A DNA stretch of 36,992 nt from Paracoccaceae bacterium (GTDB taxonomy: Bacteria > Pseudomonadota > Alphaproteobacteria > Rhodobacterales > Rhodobacteraceae), in NCBI GenBank assembly GCA_006226775.1, contig SBGD01000055.1, positions 1 to 36,992 of the forward strand. The letters run 5' to 3'. Below the pieces are notes generated by a model, which was not told the DNA's origin, searched no databases, and was given only the letters and a program-made list of their open reading frames with translations. Below, in pieces: positions 17,901 to 26,118 of this stretch. Numbering within the stretch: the stretch's first letter is position 1; every line of letters begins with the position of its first letter. A program made the position numbers and the translations under genes.

Positions 17901-18666
17901 GGACCAGGAGGAAAGCCAGCAATTCCTGATGACCGCCTTTGCCGGCGCGCTGGGACTGATGTTCATCATCCTGCTGGCGCAGTTCAACTCGGTCTACAAC
18001 GCGGTGCTGGTGCTGCTGGCGGTGGTGCTTTCGACCACCGGCGTGCTGATCGGCATGCTGGTGATGGATCAGACCTTCTCGATCATCATGACCGGCACCG
18101 GCATCGTGGCGCTGGCGGGGATCGTGGTGAACAACAATATCGTGCTGATCGACACCTACATGGAATACGAGCGCTACATGCCGCGCATCGAGGCCATCGT
18201 GAGGACGGCCGAGGACCGCATCCGCCCGGTGCTTTTGACTACGATCACCACAATGGCGGGGCTGACGCCGATGATGCTGGGCCTCAGCCTGGACTTCTGG
18301 GCCGGCGGCTATTCGCTCGACAGCCCCACCGCGCTGTGGTGGAAGCAACTGGCCACGGCGGTGGTTTTCGGGCTGGGCATCGCGACGGTGCTGACGCTGG
18401 TCTTCACCCCGGCGATGCTGGCCATGCGGGTCTGGTTCTGGACCTATGTCTTCTGGATCGCGCGGCTGCTGGCGCGGCTGGGATCGGGCCGGTCGAGCCG
18501 GGCGGCGCGCGACTGGGCGCTCGACCGCAAGGCGCGCCGCATCCGCCACCCCGAGATCCTCTGGGTCGACGATCCGGCGCCGGACCCGCTGGTGGTGGTC
18601 GAACCCGAGGTCGACGACGCGCAACAGGAACTGCCGCTGGAGCCGCCCCTGCGCGCGGCGGAATGA
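14905..18666 (+). CDS. RND efflux pump permease with extra membrane segment
   Basis: A 1253-residue inner-membrane pump of the AcrB/CzcA superfamily, longer than the usual 1020-1060. The frame is open upstream, but the ATG at 14905, coupled to the adaptor, begins the family sequence (DWAASRARMVMAFILLSLAAG). The TM4 motif is GMLVDGAIVVVEYADKR, with one Asp rather than the DD of AcrB. The C-terminal motif GIVALAGIVVNNNIVLIDTY is present. Between the two halves (about residues 510-622) three hydrophobic spans appear where one or two are usual. They are followed by the second porter domain (from about 630) and a ~70-residue acidic cytoplasmic tail. Proton-driven export of drugs, metals or other toxic compounds is likely; the substrate cannot be read from sequence. 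Confidence 0.95.
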   Translation: MTGVVDWAASRARMVMAFILLSLAAGSYAYVGLPKEGEPDIEIPALFVSVPFPGISAADAETLLVKPMETELSDLDGLKTLSGTAAEGYAGVALEFEFGWDKTRVMADVRDAMKSAEAKFPAGAEQYSINEINFSEFPIVIVNLTGDVPERTMARVARALQDRVESLDAVLEAGIAGNRDEMLEVVIDPLRLEAYNVTFGELINVVRNNNQLIAAGEIETAQGSFAVKIPSSFDDPQDVFSLPVKTNGERVVTLGDLARIQLTFEDRVGTARFNGKETVALQVVKRKGFNLIDTADQVKQMVAEAQKSWPPELQAAVEVGTSNDQSRVVASMVSQLEGSVLTAIALVMIVVLAALGTRPALLVGFAIPTSFLLCFVLLGVMGITISNIVMFGLILAVGMLVDGAIVVVEYADKRIRDGVGPMHAYVEAAKRMFWPIVSSTATTLCAFLPMLFWPGIPGEFMGMLPVTLIFVLLASLIVALIYLPVMGGVTGRMSRVFDRSSGWLERHVPWILRALLVPLALMVVFAGAMQVLNPRYLLPDAPEDLLAGRLPLLLGAAVFILGAFMASVALGAVQIHWQRKRIRAGRRRTLFGWVIKLIAGNPIMPLVTIGAVLGFVVAVFGYFGENNKGVEFFVESEPEQAIVYVLARGNLSLAEKDAIVRQAEEIVLAHPGIDNAFAFSGDGGLNSNTGGAMPPKETIGQIQLETIPWEDRTDRPDLDGDLILDELQAALEQLPGIRIEILAQARGPASAKPVHLRVKGDDWEALMAATARARAQFEATPGLQLIEDTLPLPGIDWQIDVDVEKAGRFGADVATVGAMVQLVTRGILLDTMRVDTSDEEIEIRVRLPEEDRVLSTLDSLKVRTPDGLVPLSNFVTRKPVAKLAEITRVDQKRYFDVKAGVKAGLTTFVRGEGDAADLLAYGQLADEATANPLTVGATRYAIDSFAPGVSRVTLEEALDARTLRAVPLTANERIAHLSAWLEGSPLGAGIETEWTGDQEDQEESQQFLMTAFAGALGLMFIILLAQFNSVYNAVLVLLAVVLSTTGVLIGMLVMDQTFSIIMTGTGIVALAGIVVNNNIVLIDTYMEYERYMPRIEAIVRTAEDRIRPVLLTTITTMAGLTPMMLGLSLDFWAGGYSLDSPTALWWKQLATAVVFGLGIATVLTLVFTPAMLAMRVWFWTYVFWIARLLARLGSGRSSRAARDWALDRKARRIRHPEILWVDDPAPDPLVVVEPEVDDAQQELPLEPPLRAAE

Positions 18667-18670
18667 GGGG

Positions 18671-18741
18671 GGCCGAATTCATCGAATGAATTCGGCCCTG
18701 AATTTTTGAAAAATTCAGGGCAAAATCCGTCAACGGATTTT
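18671..18741. repeat. cluster of three perfect palindromes
   Basis: Directly after the RND pump stop are three stems. The first has GGCCGAATTCAT (18671-18682) pairing with 18686-18697 across CGA. The second has CCCTGAATTTTT (18696-18707) pairing with 18709-18720. The third has AAAATCCGT (18722-18730) pairing with ACGGATTTT (18733-18741). Stems one and two share two bases. All are mismatch-free. The second or third could terminate transcription, since each has a T-rich arm, but the tandem arrangement and AT-rich arms in a GC-rich genome suggest a repeat family. Confidence 0.85.
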
Positions 18742-18814
18742 CCCCGCCCAACCGGCACTGGCACATGGGGGGGCTTCCGCGTACACCTGAGCGGATGACC
18801 AGAGAAAGCTGCCC

Positions 18815-20647
18815 ATGACCGCCACCGATGCCTCCGACGCCACGGCCACCAGCGCCGAGATCGCCCGCGAGGAACGCCGCTCGGGCTGGCGCACCATTCG
18901 CCGTGCCGCGCCCTACCTCTGGCCCGAGGCGCATCCTTGGGTAAAGACCAGGGTGATTGCCGCGCTGGCGGTGCTGGTGCTCGCCAAGCTGATCGCCGTC
19001 GGCACGCCGATGCTCTACAAGGCCGCCGTCGACACCCTGGGCGGCGATACCGCCCCGCTGCTGCTGGGCGCGGTCGGGCTGACCGTCGCCTATGGCATGG
19101 CGCGGCTGATGACCAACGGCTTCCAGCAATTGCGCGACGCGCTTTTCGCCGCCGTGGCCCAGCGCGCGCTGCGGCAACTGGCGCTGGAGACCTTCACCCA
19201 TATCCACCAGCTTTCCCTGCGCTATCACATCACCCGCAAGACCGGGGGGCTGTCGCGCATCATCGAGCGCGGCGTCAAGGGCGTCGAGTTCCTGCTGCGC
19301 TTCCTGGTCTTTTCCATCGGCCCGCTGACGCTGGAGCTTCTGCTGATCGCGGTGGTGCTCTTCTTCCTCTTCGACGTCTGGTATCTCGCCGTGGTGACCG
19401 GCACCATCGCCGTCTACGTCTGGTTCACCTTCAAGGTCACCGAATGGCGTGTGAAGCTGCGCCGCGAGATGAACAACCAGGACACCGATGCCAACCAGAA
19501 GGCCATCGACAGCCTGCTCAACTTCGAGACCGTCAAGTATTTCGGCGCCGAACGCCGCGAGGCCGCGCGCTATGACAGCGCCATGGCGGGGTACGAGAAG
19601 GCCGCGCTCAAGACCTCCTATTCGCTGGCCTTCCTGAATTTCGGCCAGGCCTTCCTGATCACCGCCGGGCTGGTTGCCGTCATGGTCATGGCGGCGCTGG
19701 GCGTCGAACGGGGCGATCTGACCGTGGGCGATTTCGTCATGGTCAACGCCTACATGATCCAGATCACCATGCCGCTGAATTTCCTCGGCACCGTCTACCG
19801 CGAGATCCGCCAGTCGCTTGTCGACATGGGCCAGATGTTCACCCTGCTCGAACAGCCCGCCGAGGTCTCGGACAAGCCCGGCGCGCCCGCGCTCAAGGTC
19901 TCGGGCGGCGCGGTCACGCTGGAGGATGTGCATTTCGGCTATGATGCCGCGCGCCCGATCCTCAAGGGGGTCAGCGTCACTGCCGGGGCCGGGCAGAACA
20001 TTGCCATTGTCGGGCCCTCCGGCTCGGGCAAGTCCACCATCGGGCGGCTCTTGTTCCGGTTCTACGACGTCACCTCCGGCACGCTGAAGATCGACGGCCA
20101 GGACGTGCGCGATGTCACCCAGGAAAGCCTGCATGATGCCATCGGCGTGGTGCCGCAGGATACCGTGCTCTTCAACGACACGATCTATTACAATATCGAA
20201 TACGGCCGCGAAGGCGCCACCCGCGAGGAGGTCATCGACGCCGCCCGCGCCGCGCAGATCCACGACTTCATCGAAAGCCTGCCCGATGGCTATGACACCA
20301 CCGTCGGTGAACGCGGCCTGAAGCTTTCGGGTGGCGAGAAACAGCGGGTCGGCATCGCCCGCACCCTGCTGAAGAACCCGCCGATCCTGCTGCTGGACGA
20401 GGCGACCTCGGCGCTCGACAGCGAGACCGAGCAGGAGATCCAGGGCGCGCTGGCGCGGGCCGCCGAAGGCCGCACGGTGCTGATGATCGCCCACCGGCTC
20501 TCGACCGTCGCCGACGCCGACCTGATCGTCGTCCTGCAGGATGGCGAGATCGTCGAACGCGGCACCCATGACGACCTGCTGGCGCGCGACGGGCGCTATG
20601 CCAGCCTCTGGCGGCGGCAACAGGCGGAACGCGAGGATGCCGCCTGA
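18815..20647 (+). CDS. ABC exporter, Atm1/HMT1-like (fused permease-ATPase)
   Basis: A 610-residue half-transporter. A six-helix membrane domain (about residues 45-330) contains YHITRKTGGLSRIIERGVKG and NFETVKYFGAERREAARYD, which are typical of the Atm1/ABCB7 group. The nucleotide-binding domain follows, with Walker A GPSGSGKST (about 399), signature LSGGEKQRVGIART (about 504) and Walker B ILLLDEATSALDSE (about 525). Atm1-like exporters move glutathione-linked sulfur/iron or metal compounds out of the cytoplasm. It should work as a homodimer. It follows the palindrome cluster and probably has its own promoter. Confidence 0.92.
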   Translation: MTATDASDATATSAEIAREERRSGWRTIRRAAPYLWPEAHPWVKTRVIAALAVLVLAKLIAVGTPMLYKAAVDTLGGDTAPLLLGAVGLTVAYGMARLMTNGFQQLRDALFAAVAQRALRQLALETFTHIHQLSLRYHITRKTGGLSRIIERGVKGVEFLLRFLVFSIGPLTLELLLIAVVLFFLFDVWYLAVVTGTIAVYVWFTFKVTEWRVKLRREMNNQDTDANQKAIDSLLNFETVKYFGAERREAARYDSAMAGYEKAALKTSYSLAFLNFGQAFLITAGLVAVMVMAALGVERGDLTVGDFVMVNAYMIQITMPLNFLGTVYREIRQSLVDMGQMFTLLEQPAEVSDKPGAPALKVSGGAVTLEDVHFGYDAARPILKGVSVTAGAGQNIAIVGPSGSGKSTIGRLLFRFYDVTSGTLKIDGQDVRDVTQESLHDAIGVVPQDTVLFNDTIYYNIEYGREGATREEVIDAARAAQIHDFIESLPDGYDTTVGERGLKLSGGEKQRVGIARTLLKNPPILLLDEATSALDSETEQEIQGALARAAEGRTVLMIAHRLSTVADADLIVVLQDGEIVERGTHDDLLARDGRYASLWRRQQAEREDAA

Positions 20648-20742
20648 CGCCCCACCTCCGGACGCATCAACTCACCGCGAGCGTGGCTGGGTCACGCCCT
20701 GCCCCCATGCTAGGCTGGACGCCGGTGCAAGGATGCGATGCG

Positions 20743-21219
20743 ATGAGGGTTTCGATGCGGTTATCGATTGTGACGGCGGTAGCACTGGTGGCGGGCCTTG
20801 GCCTGGCGCAGGGGGCTTCGGCCACCCCCAGCTTCATGTGCCGCGGTGCGCTGAGCCCCACGGAGCAGGCGATCTGCGACGCGCCGATCCTCGGCGATCT
20901 CGACCGGGTGATGGCCAACCTCTATGCCACCGCCCGCGCCGACCGGCCCAAGGCGACGCGCAAGGCCCTGCAGCAGGACCAGAAGCTCTGGCTGCGCTGG
21001 CGCGACACCTGCGGCACGGCGGCGGACTGCCTGCGGCGGCGCTATGAACAGCGCATCATCGACCTTGCCCCGGCGGGGCAATTGCCGCCCGGCTTCGGCT
21101 GCGCCGAAAGCCCCTATGGCGGCATCCACATCCGCGCGGGCCTGGTGCCGCCGACCGACGGCCGAGACGAGAAAGGCCCGGCGCTTGCGCCGGGCCGTTC
21201 CGAAACCGCGATCCGGTGA
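20743..21219 (+). CDS. LprI-like (DUF1311) periplasmic protein
   Basis: A 158-residue exported protein with a signal peptide (MRLSIVTAVALVAGLGLAQGASA) and then a lysozyme-inhibitor-LprI-like domain. Family marks are FMCRGALSPTEQAICDAPILGDLDRVMANLYATA, the KALQQDQKLWLRWRDTC segment and DCLRRRYEQRI. AAGGA at 20729-20733 supports the ATG at 20743; the frame opens earlier, and a second ATG at 20755 is also possible. The last dozen or so residues (GPALAPGRSETAIR) are encoded by the ilvC terminator hairpin on the opposite strand, so the C-terminal tail may be functionally neutral. Its stop lies three bases from that of the convergent ilvC gene. Confidence 0.85.
   Translation: MRVSMRLSIVTAVALVAGLGLAQGASATPSFMCRGALSPTEQAICDAPILGDLDRVMANLYATARADRPKATRKALQQDQKLWLRWRDTCGTAADCLRRRYEQRIIDLAPAGQLPPGFGCAESPYGGIHIRAGLVPPTDGRDEKGPALAPGRSETAIR
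21175..21196 (-). terminator. ilvC terminator inside the neighbouring gene
   Basis: GGCCCGGCGC (21175-21184) and GCGCCGGGCC (21187-21196) form a perfect 10-bp stem. On the minus strand it is followed by TTTCTCG. It begins about 27 bases beyond the ilvC stop codon, in the right orientation, and lies wholly within the 3' coding end of the convergent LprI-like gene. Confidence 0.75.
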
Positions 21220-21222
21220 GGA

Positions 21223-22377
<1,155 letters not shown>

Positions 22378-22379
22378 TC

Positions 22380-22835
22380 ATGCTCGACGATACCGACAGG
22401 CGCATCCTGCGCCAGATGCAGGCCGACCCGGACCTGGCACTCTCCGACCTGGCCGCGCGCGCCAATGTGACGCCCGCCACCCTGTCACGGCGACTGGAAC
22501 GGATGCGCGAGACCGGGGTGATCCTCGGCAAGCGCGCCGAGATCCACTGGCCGGCGCTTGGCTATGCGGTCGAGGTCAACCTGCGCATCACGCTCGACAA
22601 GACGCAATCGCGCGCCTTCGACGATTTCCTCGCCGCGGCGCGCGAGGTGCCCGAGGTGATCGAGATCCAGACCTTCCTCGGCCAGGTCGACGTACGCCTG
22701 GCGGTCATCGCCCGCGACATCGCGCATTACCAGCAGATCTACCGCGAGCGCCTGCTCACCCTGCCCCATATCGCCGATGTCGAGGCGCTGATGCAGGTCA
22801 GCCGGATCAAGAACGACGAAAGCCTGCCGGTGTGA
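22380..22835 (+). CDS. Lrp/AsnC family transcriptional regulator (first of a pair)
   Basis: A 151-residue regulator with an N-terminal winged helix-turn-helix (LDDTDRRILRQMQADPDLALSDLAARANVTPATLSRRLERMRETGVI) and a C-terminal RAM ligand-binding domain (about residues 65-140). Such proteins sense amino acids or related metabolites and form dimers to octamers. The ATG at 22380 is chosen because GGTGGA precedes it and it begins the family sequence; the frame extends to a GTG at 22353. It is divergent from ilvC and coupled by a four-base overlap to a second, different Lrp gene, suggesting a mixed complex. Confidence 0.92.
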   Translation: MLDDTDRRILRQMQADPDLALSDLAARANVTPATLSRRLERMRETGVILGKRAEIHWPALGYAVEVNLRITLDKTQSRAFDDFLAAAREVPEVIEIQTFLGQVDVRLAVIARDIAHYQQIYRERLLTLPHIADVEALMQVSRIKNDESLPV

Positions 22836-23290
22836 TCGACCTCGACGATACCGACCGCGCCCTGCTGCGCGCGCTCGGCCGCGATGCCAGCCTTTCGGCC
22901 GGGCATCTCGGGCGGCGGCTCGGCCTGTCCCAGCCCGCGACATGGCGCCGGATAAGGCGGCTGCGCGAGGCCGGGGTGATCGCCGGCACGCGGCTGGTGC
23001 TCGACCGCGAGAAGCTGGGCTTCGGGGTCACGGTGTTTCTCGGCGTGAAACTGGCCACCAAGGGGCGGATCAGCCTGGAGGATTTCGAGCGCGCGGTCAC
23101 CGCCATCCCCGAGGTGCAGGTGGTCGAACACGTGCTGGGGCTCTACGACTACCGGTTGCGCATCGTGGCGCGCGACCTGTCGGATTTCGAGCGCGTGCTG
23201 CGGCGGCGCATCATGACCCTGCCGGGCGCGGGCCAGGTCGAAGCCAATGTGCTGCTCTCCGAAGAGCGCCTGCCCGGCCCCTTGCGGTGA
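22832..23290 (+). CDS. Lrp/AsnC family transcriptional regulator (second of a pair)
   Basis: A 152-residue regulator starting at a GTG that overlaps the preceding Lrp stop (GTGA). This start gives IDLDDTDRALLRALGRDASL, matching the first protein's beginning. The helix-turn-helix is LGRRLGLSQPATWRRIRRLREAGVI. The RAM domain includes VVEHVLGLYDYRLRIVARDLSDFERVLRRRIMTLPG. The pair looks like an old tandem duplication with diverged effector domains. Palindromic elements begin at the base after its stop codon. Confidence 0.92.
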   Translation: MIDLDDTDRALLRALGRDASLSAGHLGRRLGLSQPATWRRIRRLREAGVIAGTRLVLDREKLGFGVTVFLGVKLATKGRISLEDFERAVTAIPEVQVVEHVLGLYDYRLRIVARDLSDFERVLRRRIMTLPGAGQVEANVLLSEERLPGPLR

Positions 23291-23332
23291 AAAATCCATT
23301 GATGGATTTTGACCGGATTGTCGACAATCCGG
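23291..23332. repeat. pair of perfect palindromes directly after a stop codon
   Basis: AAAATCCAT (23291-23299) pairs with ATGGATTTT (23302-23310) across TG. CCGGATTGTCGACAATCCGG (23313-23332) is a perfect 20-base palindrome. The first starts at the base following the Lrp TGA. It is the same design as the third stem at 18722-18741 (AAAATCCGT...), with a compensated base pair changed. The pair may end the Lrp transcript. Confidence 0.85.
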
Positions 23333-23375
23333 CCGCGCCGCTCTAACCATGGGACAAACCGCAAAGGAGACCGCC

Positions 23376-24500
23376 ATGGCAGTGCGCGACGATATCGACC
23401 CCGAGGGGCTGGACGAATTCTCGGTCGTCTTCACCGACCGTTCGCTCAACCACATGTCCGCGGCCTTCCAGCAGGTGATGCGCGACATCTCGGTCACGCT
23501 GAAACAGGTCTACGGCGCCCATGCGGTGGCCCTCGTGCCCGGCGGCGGCACCTTCGGCATGGAGGCCGTGGCGCGGCAGTTCGGCCAGGACGCCCACTGC
23601 CTGGTGGTGCGCAACGGCTGGTTTTCCTACCGCTGGACCCAGATCCTCGACATGGGCGGGTTCGCCGGGCCGCAGCTGGTGCTGAAGGCGCGGCGCACCG
23701 GCAACGACGCCCGCGCGCCCTTTGCGCCCGCGCCGATCGACGAGGTGGTCGCGCGCATCCGCGAGGAAAAACCCGACCTTGTGATCGCGCCGCATGTCGA
23801 GACCTCCTCGGGCATAATCCTGCCCGACGCCTATCTGCGCGCCATGGCCGAGGCCGCGCGTGAGGTCGGCGCGCTGATGGTGCTCGACTGCATCGCCTCG
23901 GGCTGCGTCTGGGTCGACATGGGTGAGATCGGCATCGACGTGCTGATCTCGGCGCCGCAGAAGGGCTGGTCCTCCACCCCCTGCGCCGGGCTGGTCATGC
24001 TGTCAGAGCGCGCAATGGCCCGGATGGAAGAAACCACCTCCGACAGTTTCGCCGCCGATCTGAAGAAATGGCACCAGATCATGGTGGCCTACGAGGGCGG
24101 CGGCCACGCCTATCACGCCACCCTGCCCACCGACGGGCTGCGCAGCTTCCGCGATACCATGCTCGAAAGCCGCCACTACGGGTTCGACAAGCTGGCCGAT
24201 GCGCAATGGGATCTCGGCACGCGGGTCCGCGGGCTGCTGGCCTCGAAAGGCATAGCCTCGGTGGCCGCCCCGGGGTTCGAGGCGCCCGGCGTCGTGGTCA
24301 GCTATACCGACAATCCCGACATCCAGTCCGGCCGCGCCTTTGCCGCCGAGGGCACGCAGATCGCCGCCGGGGTGCCGCTGCAATGCGACGAGGGGACCGG
24401 GTTCTCCACCTTCCGGCTGGGGCTTTTCGGGCTGGACAAGCTCTATGACGTGGACGGCACGGTGGCGCGGCTCGAGGCGGTGCTGACGAAAGTGCTCTAG
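23376..24500 (+). CDS. class V aminotransferase (alanine--glyoxylate / serine-type)
   Basis: A 374-residue pyridoxal-phosphate enzyme. The cofactor loop is VPGGGTFGMEAVARQF, the aspartate under the pyridine ring is in VLDCIAS (D171), and the Schiff-base lysine is in ISAPQKGWSS (K196). This is the pattern of the alanine-glyoxylate / serine-pyruvate aminotransferase branch. The exact amino donor cannot be told. AAAGGAGA six bases before the ATG at 23376 fixes the start against an earlier in-frame ATG at 23349. It follows the Lrp pair and palindromes by about 45 bases and may be a target of those regulators. Confidence 0.88.
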   Translation: MAVRDDIDPEGLDEFSVVFTDRSLNHMSAAFQQVMRDISVTLKQVYGAHAVALVPGGGTFGMEAVARQFGQDAHCLVVRNGWFSYRWTQILDMGGFAGPQLVLKARRTGNDARAPFAPAPIDEVVARIREEKPDLVIAPHVETSSGIILPDAYLRAMAEAAREVGALMVLDCIASGCVWVDMGEIGIDVLISAPQKGWSSTPCAGLVMLSERAMARMEETTSDSFAADLKKWHQIMVAYEGGGHAYHATLPTDGLRSFRDTMLESRHYGFDKLADAQWDLGTRVRGLLASKGIASVAAPGFEAPGVVVSYTDNPDIQSGRAFAAEGTQIAAGVPLQCDEGTGFSTFRLGLFGLDKLYDVDGTVARLEAVLTKVL

Positions 24501-24608
24501 CACCCCCGGCCAGCCACCGTCTTTCGGACCTCGCCGGGCCTGCACAGGTCGGCTGTCAGGCGGCCCCCTTCTGCCCACCGGCGATCATCCGGCAAGGTGC
24601 CGCACAGT

Positions 24609-24646
24609 TCTGTCCAGGGCCTTCTTCTCTGTCCAGGGTCTTCTTC
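24609..24646 (+). repeat. 19-base tandem duplication
   Basis: TCTGTCCAGGGCCTTCTTC (24609-24627) is followed immediately by TCTGTCCAGGGTCTTCTTC (24628-24646), differing at one base. It lies in the 274-base gap between the aminotransferase and glmM stop codons (convergent genes). A second short direct repeat of CCCCGCATCCCAG occurs at about 24734-24761. No gene is seen here. Confidence 0.7.
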
Positions 24647-24670
24647 GGTTTCACAAATATCCTGGGGGGT

Positions 24671-24691
24671 CCGGGGGGCAAAGCCCCCCGG
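24671..24691. terminator. GC hairpin, possible bidirectional terminator
   Basis: CCGGGGGGC (24671-24679) and GCCCCCCGG (24683-24691) form a perfect 9-bp stem with an AAA loop, in the gap between the convergent aminotransferase and glmM. The adjoining AAATATCCTGGGG block (24655-24667) resembles a sequence I recall flanking such hairpins in Rhodobacteraceae. No T-run abuts the stem, so termination is not certain. Confidence 0.5.
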
Positions 24692-24774
24692 CCGGTCGAC
24701 GTGCGCAGGCACGGCGAAACCGGAAAGCCCAGACCCCGCATCCCAGGCCCCGCATCCCAGCCTCGAACCGCCCC

Positions 24775-26118
24775 TCAGACCACGTTCTGAACCGCGTCCA
24801 CCACCCGGTCGATCACCGCTTCGAGCATCACCGGATCCTCGCATTCCGCCATCACCCGGATCAGCGGCTCGGTGCCGGACTTGCGGATCAGCAGCCGCCC
24901 CTTGCCTTGCAGCTCGATCTCGGCCGAGGCGATGGCGGCTTTCACCCGGTCGGCCTCCAGCGGCAGCTGGCCCGCGCCGTAGCGCACGTTCTTGAGCATC
25001 TGCGGCACCGGCTCGAAATTCCGCGCGAGATCCGAGGCGGTGCGCCCGGTGCGCACCATCTCGGTCAGGAATTGCAGCCCGGCCATCAGCCCGTCGCCGG
25101 TGGTGGCATAGTCGGTCATCACGATATGGCCCGATTGCTCGCCGCCCAGGTTCCAGCCGCCGGCGCGCATCGCCTCGACCACGTAGCGGTCGCCGACACC
25201 GGTGCGTTCCAGCCGCAGCCCCTGGCCCTGCAGGTAGCGCTCGAGCCCGAGGTTCGACATCACCGTCGCCACCAGCGTGCCGCCGCGCAACCGGTCTTCC
25301 TCGGCCCAGCGGCTGGCCATCAACGCCATGATCTGGTCGCCATCGGCCACGGTGCCCTTTTCGTCGATGATCATCACCCGGTCGGCATCGCCGTCGAGAC
25401 AGATGCCCACATCGGCGCCATGGGCCACCACCGCCTCGGCGGCGGCGCGCGGATGGGTCGAGCCGCAGCGGTCGTTGATGTTGTAGCCATTGGGGCTCAC
25501 CCCCAGCGGGATCACCTCGGCGCCCAGCTCCCAGAGGATCTCGGGCGCGGCGCGATAGGCGGCGCCATTGGCGCAATCGACCACCACCTTCATGCCGTCC
25601 AGCGACATGCCCGAGGGAAAGCTGCTCTTGACGCGCTCCTGGTAGCGCGAGCGGCCGTCGTCGATCCGCTTGGCGCGGCCGATCTGGCCGGCCTCGGCGG
25701 GTTCGACCCCGGTCTCGACCAGCTTCTCGATCTCGGCCTCCGCCACGTCGGAAAGCTTGAAGCCGTCGGGGCCGAAGAACTTGATGCCATTGTCCTCGGC
25801 CGGGTTGTGGCTGGCCGAGATCATGATGCCCAGATCGGCGCGCATCGAGGGTGTCAGCAGGCCCACCGCCGGGGTCGGCACCGGCCCGAGCAGCAGCACG
25901 CTCATGCCCGTCGAGGTCAGCCCCGCGGTCAGCGCGGTCTCGAACATGTAGCCCGAGCGGCGGGTGTCCTTGCCGATCACCACGCGGTGAACGCCGCTGC
26001 GGTCGCGGCGGAAATAGCGCCCGGCGGCGGCGCCGATGCGCAGCGCCATGTCGGCGGTCATCGGCGCGCTGTTCGCCCGGCCGCGCACCCCGTCGGTGCC
26101 GAATAGTTTACGTGCCAT
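24775..26118 (-). CDS. glmM: phosphoglucosamine mutase
   Basis: A 447-residue enzyme that interconverts glucosamine-6-phosphate and glucosamine-1-phosphate on the way to UDP-GlcNAc for peptidoglycan and lipopolysaccharide. The start [16 protein letters not shown], the phosphoserine loop [16 protein letters not shown] (S103), the Mg2+ loop [11 protein letters not shown] and the substrate loop GGEQSGHI are present. So is the C-terminal phosphate-binding [14 protein letters not shown]. It overlaps the end of folP by 11 bases, so the two genes are co-translated or closely coupled. Confidence 0.98.
   Translation of the reverse strand: MARKLFGTDGVRGRANSAPMTADMALRIGAAAGRYFRRDRSGVHRVVIGKDTRRSGYMFETALTAGLTSTGMSVLLLGPVPTPAVGLLTPSMRADLGIMISASHNPAEDNGIKFFGPDGFKLSDVAEAEIEKLVETGVEPAEAGQIGRAKRIDDGRSRYQERVKSSFPSGMSLDGMKVVVDCANGAAYRAAPEILWELGAEVIPLGVSPNGYNINDRCGSTHPRAAAEAVVAHGADVGICLDGDADRVMIIDEKGTVADGDQIMALMASRWAEEDRLRGGTLVATVMSNLGLERYLQGQGLRLERTGVGDRYVVEAMRAGGWNLGGEQSGHIVMTDYATTGDGLMAGLQFLTEMVRTGRTASDLARNFEPVPQMLKNVRYGAGQLPLEADRVKAAIASAEIELQGKGRLLIRKSGTEPLIRVMAECEDPVMLEAVIDRVVDAVQNVV

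Noticed and set aside
14443-18624. A 1393-codon open frame antisense to the RND pump gene
   Set aside because: The translation is rich in His, Arg, Gln and Asp, typical of an antisense shadow of GC-rich coding DNA. The plus strand has clear RND motifs.
18754-18776. A sigma-54-like TGGCAC element before the ABC exporter gene
   Set aside because: The GG-to-GC spacing is 13 rather than 12, and the TTGC half is not matched (GGGGC).
24501-24774. A long minus-strand frame continuing beyond glmM into the gap
   Set aside because: It is out of frame with glmM and crosses tandem repeats and a hairpin. The product is a Gly/Arg-rich shadow.
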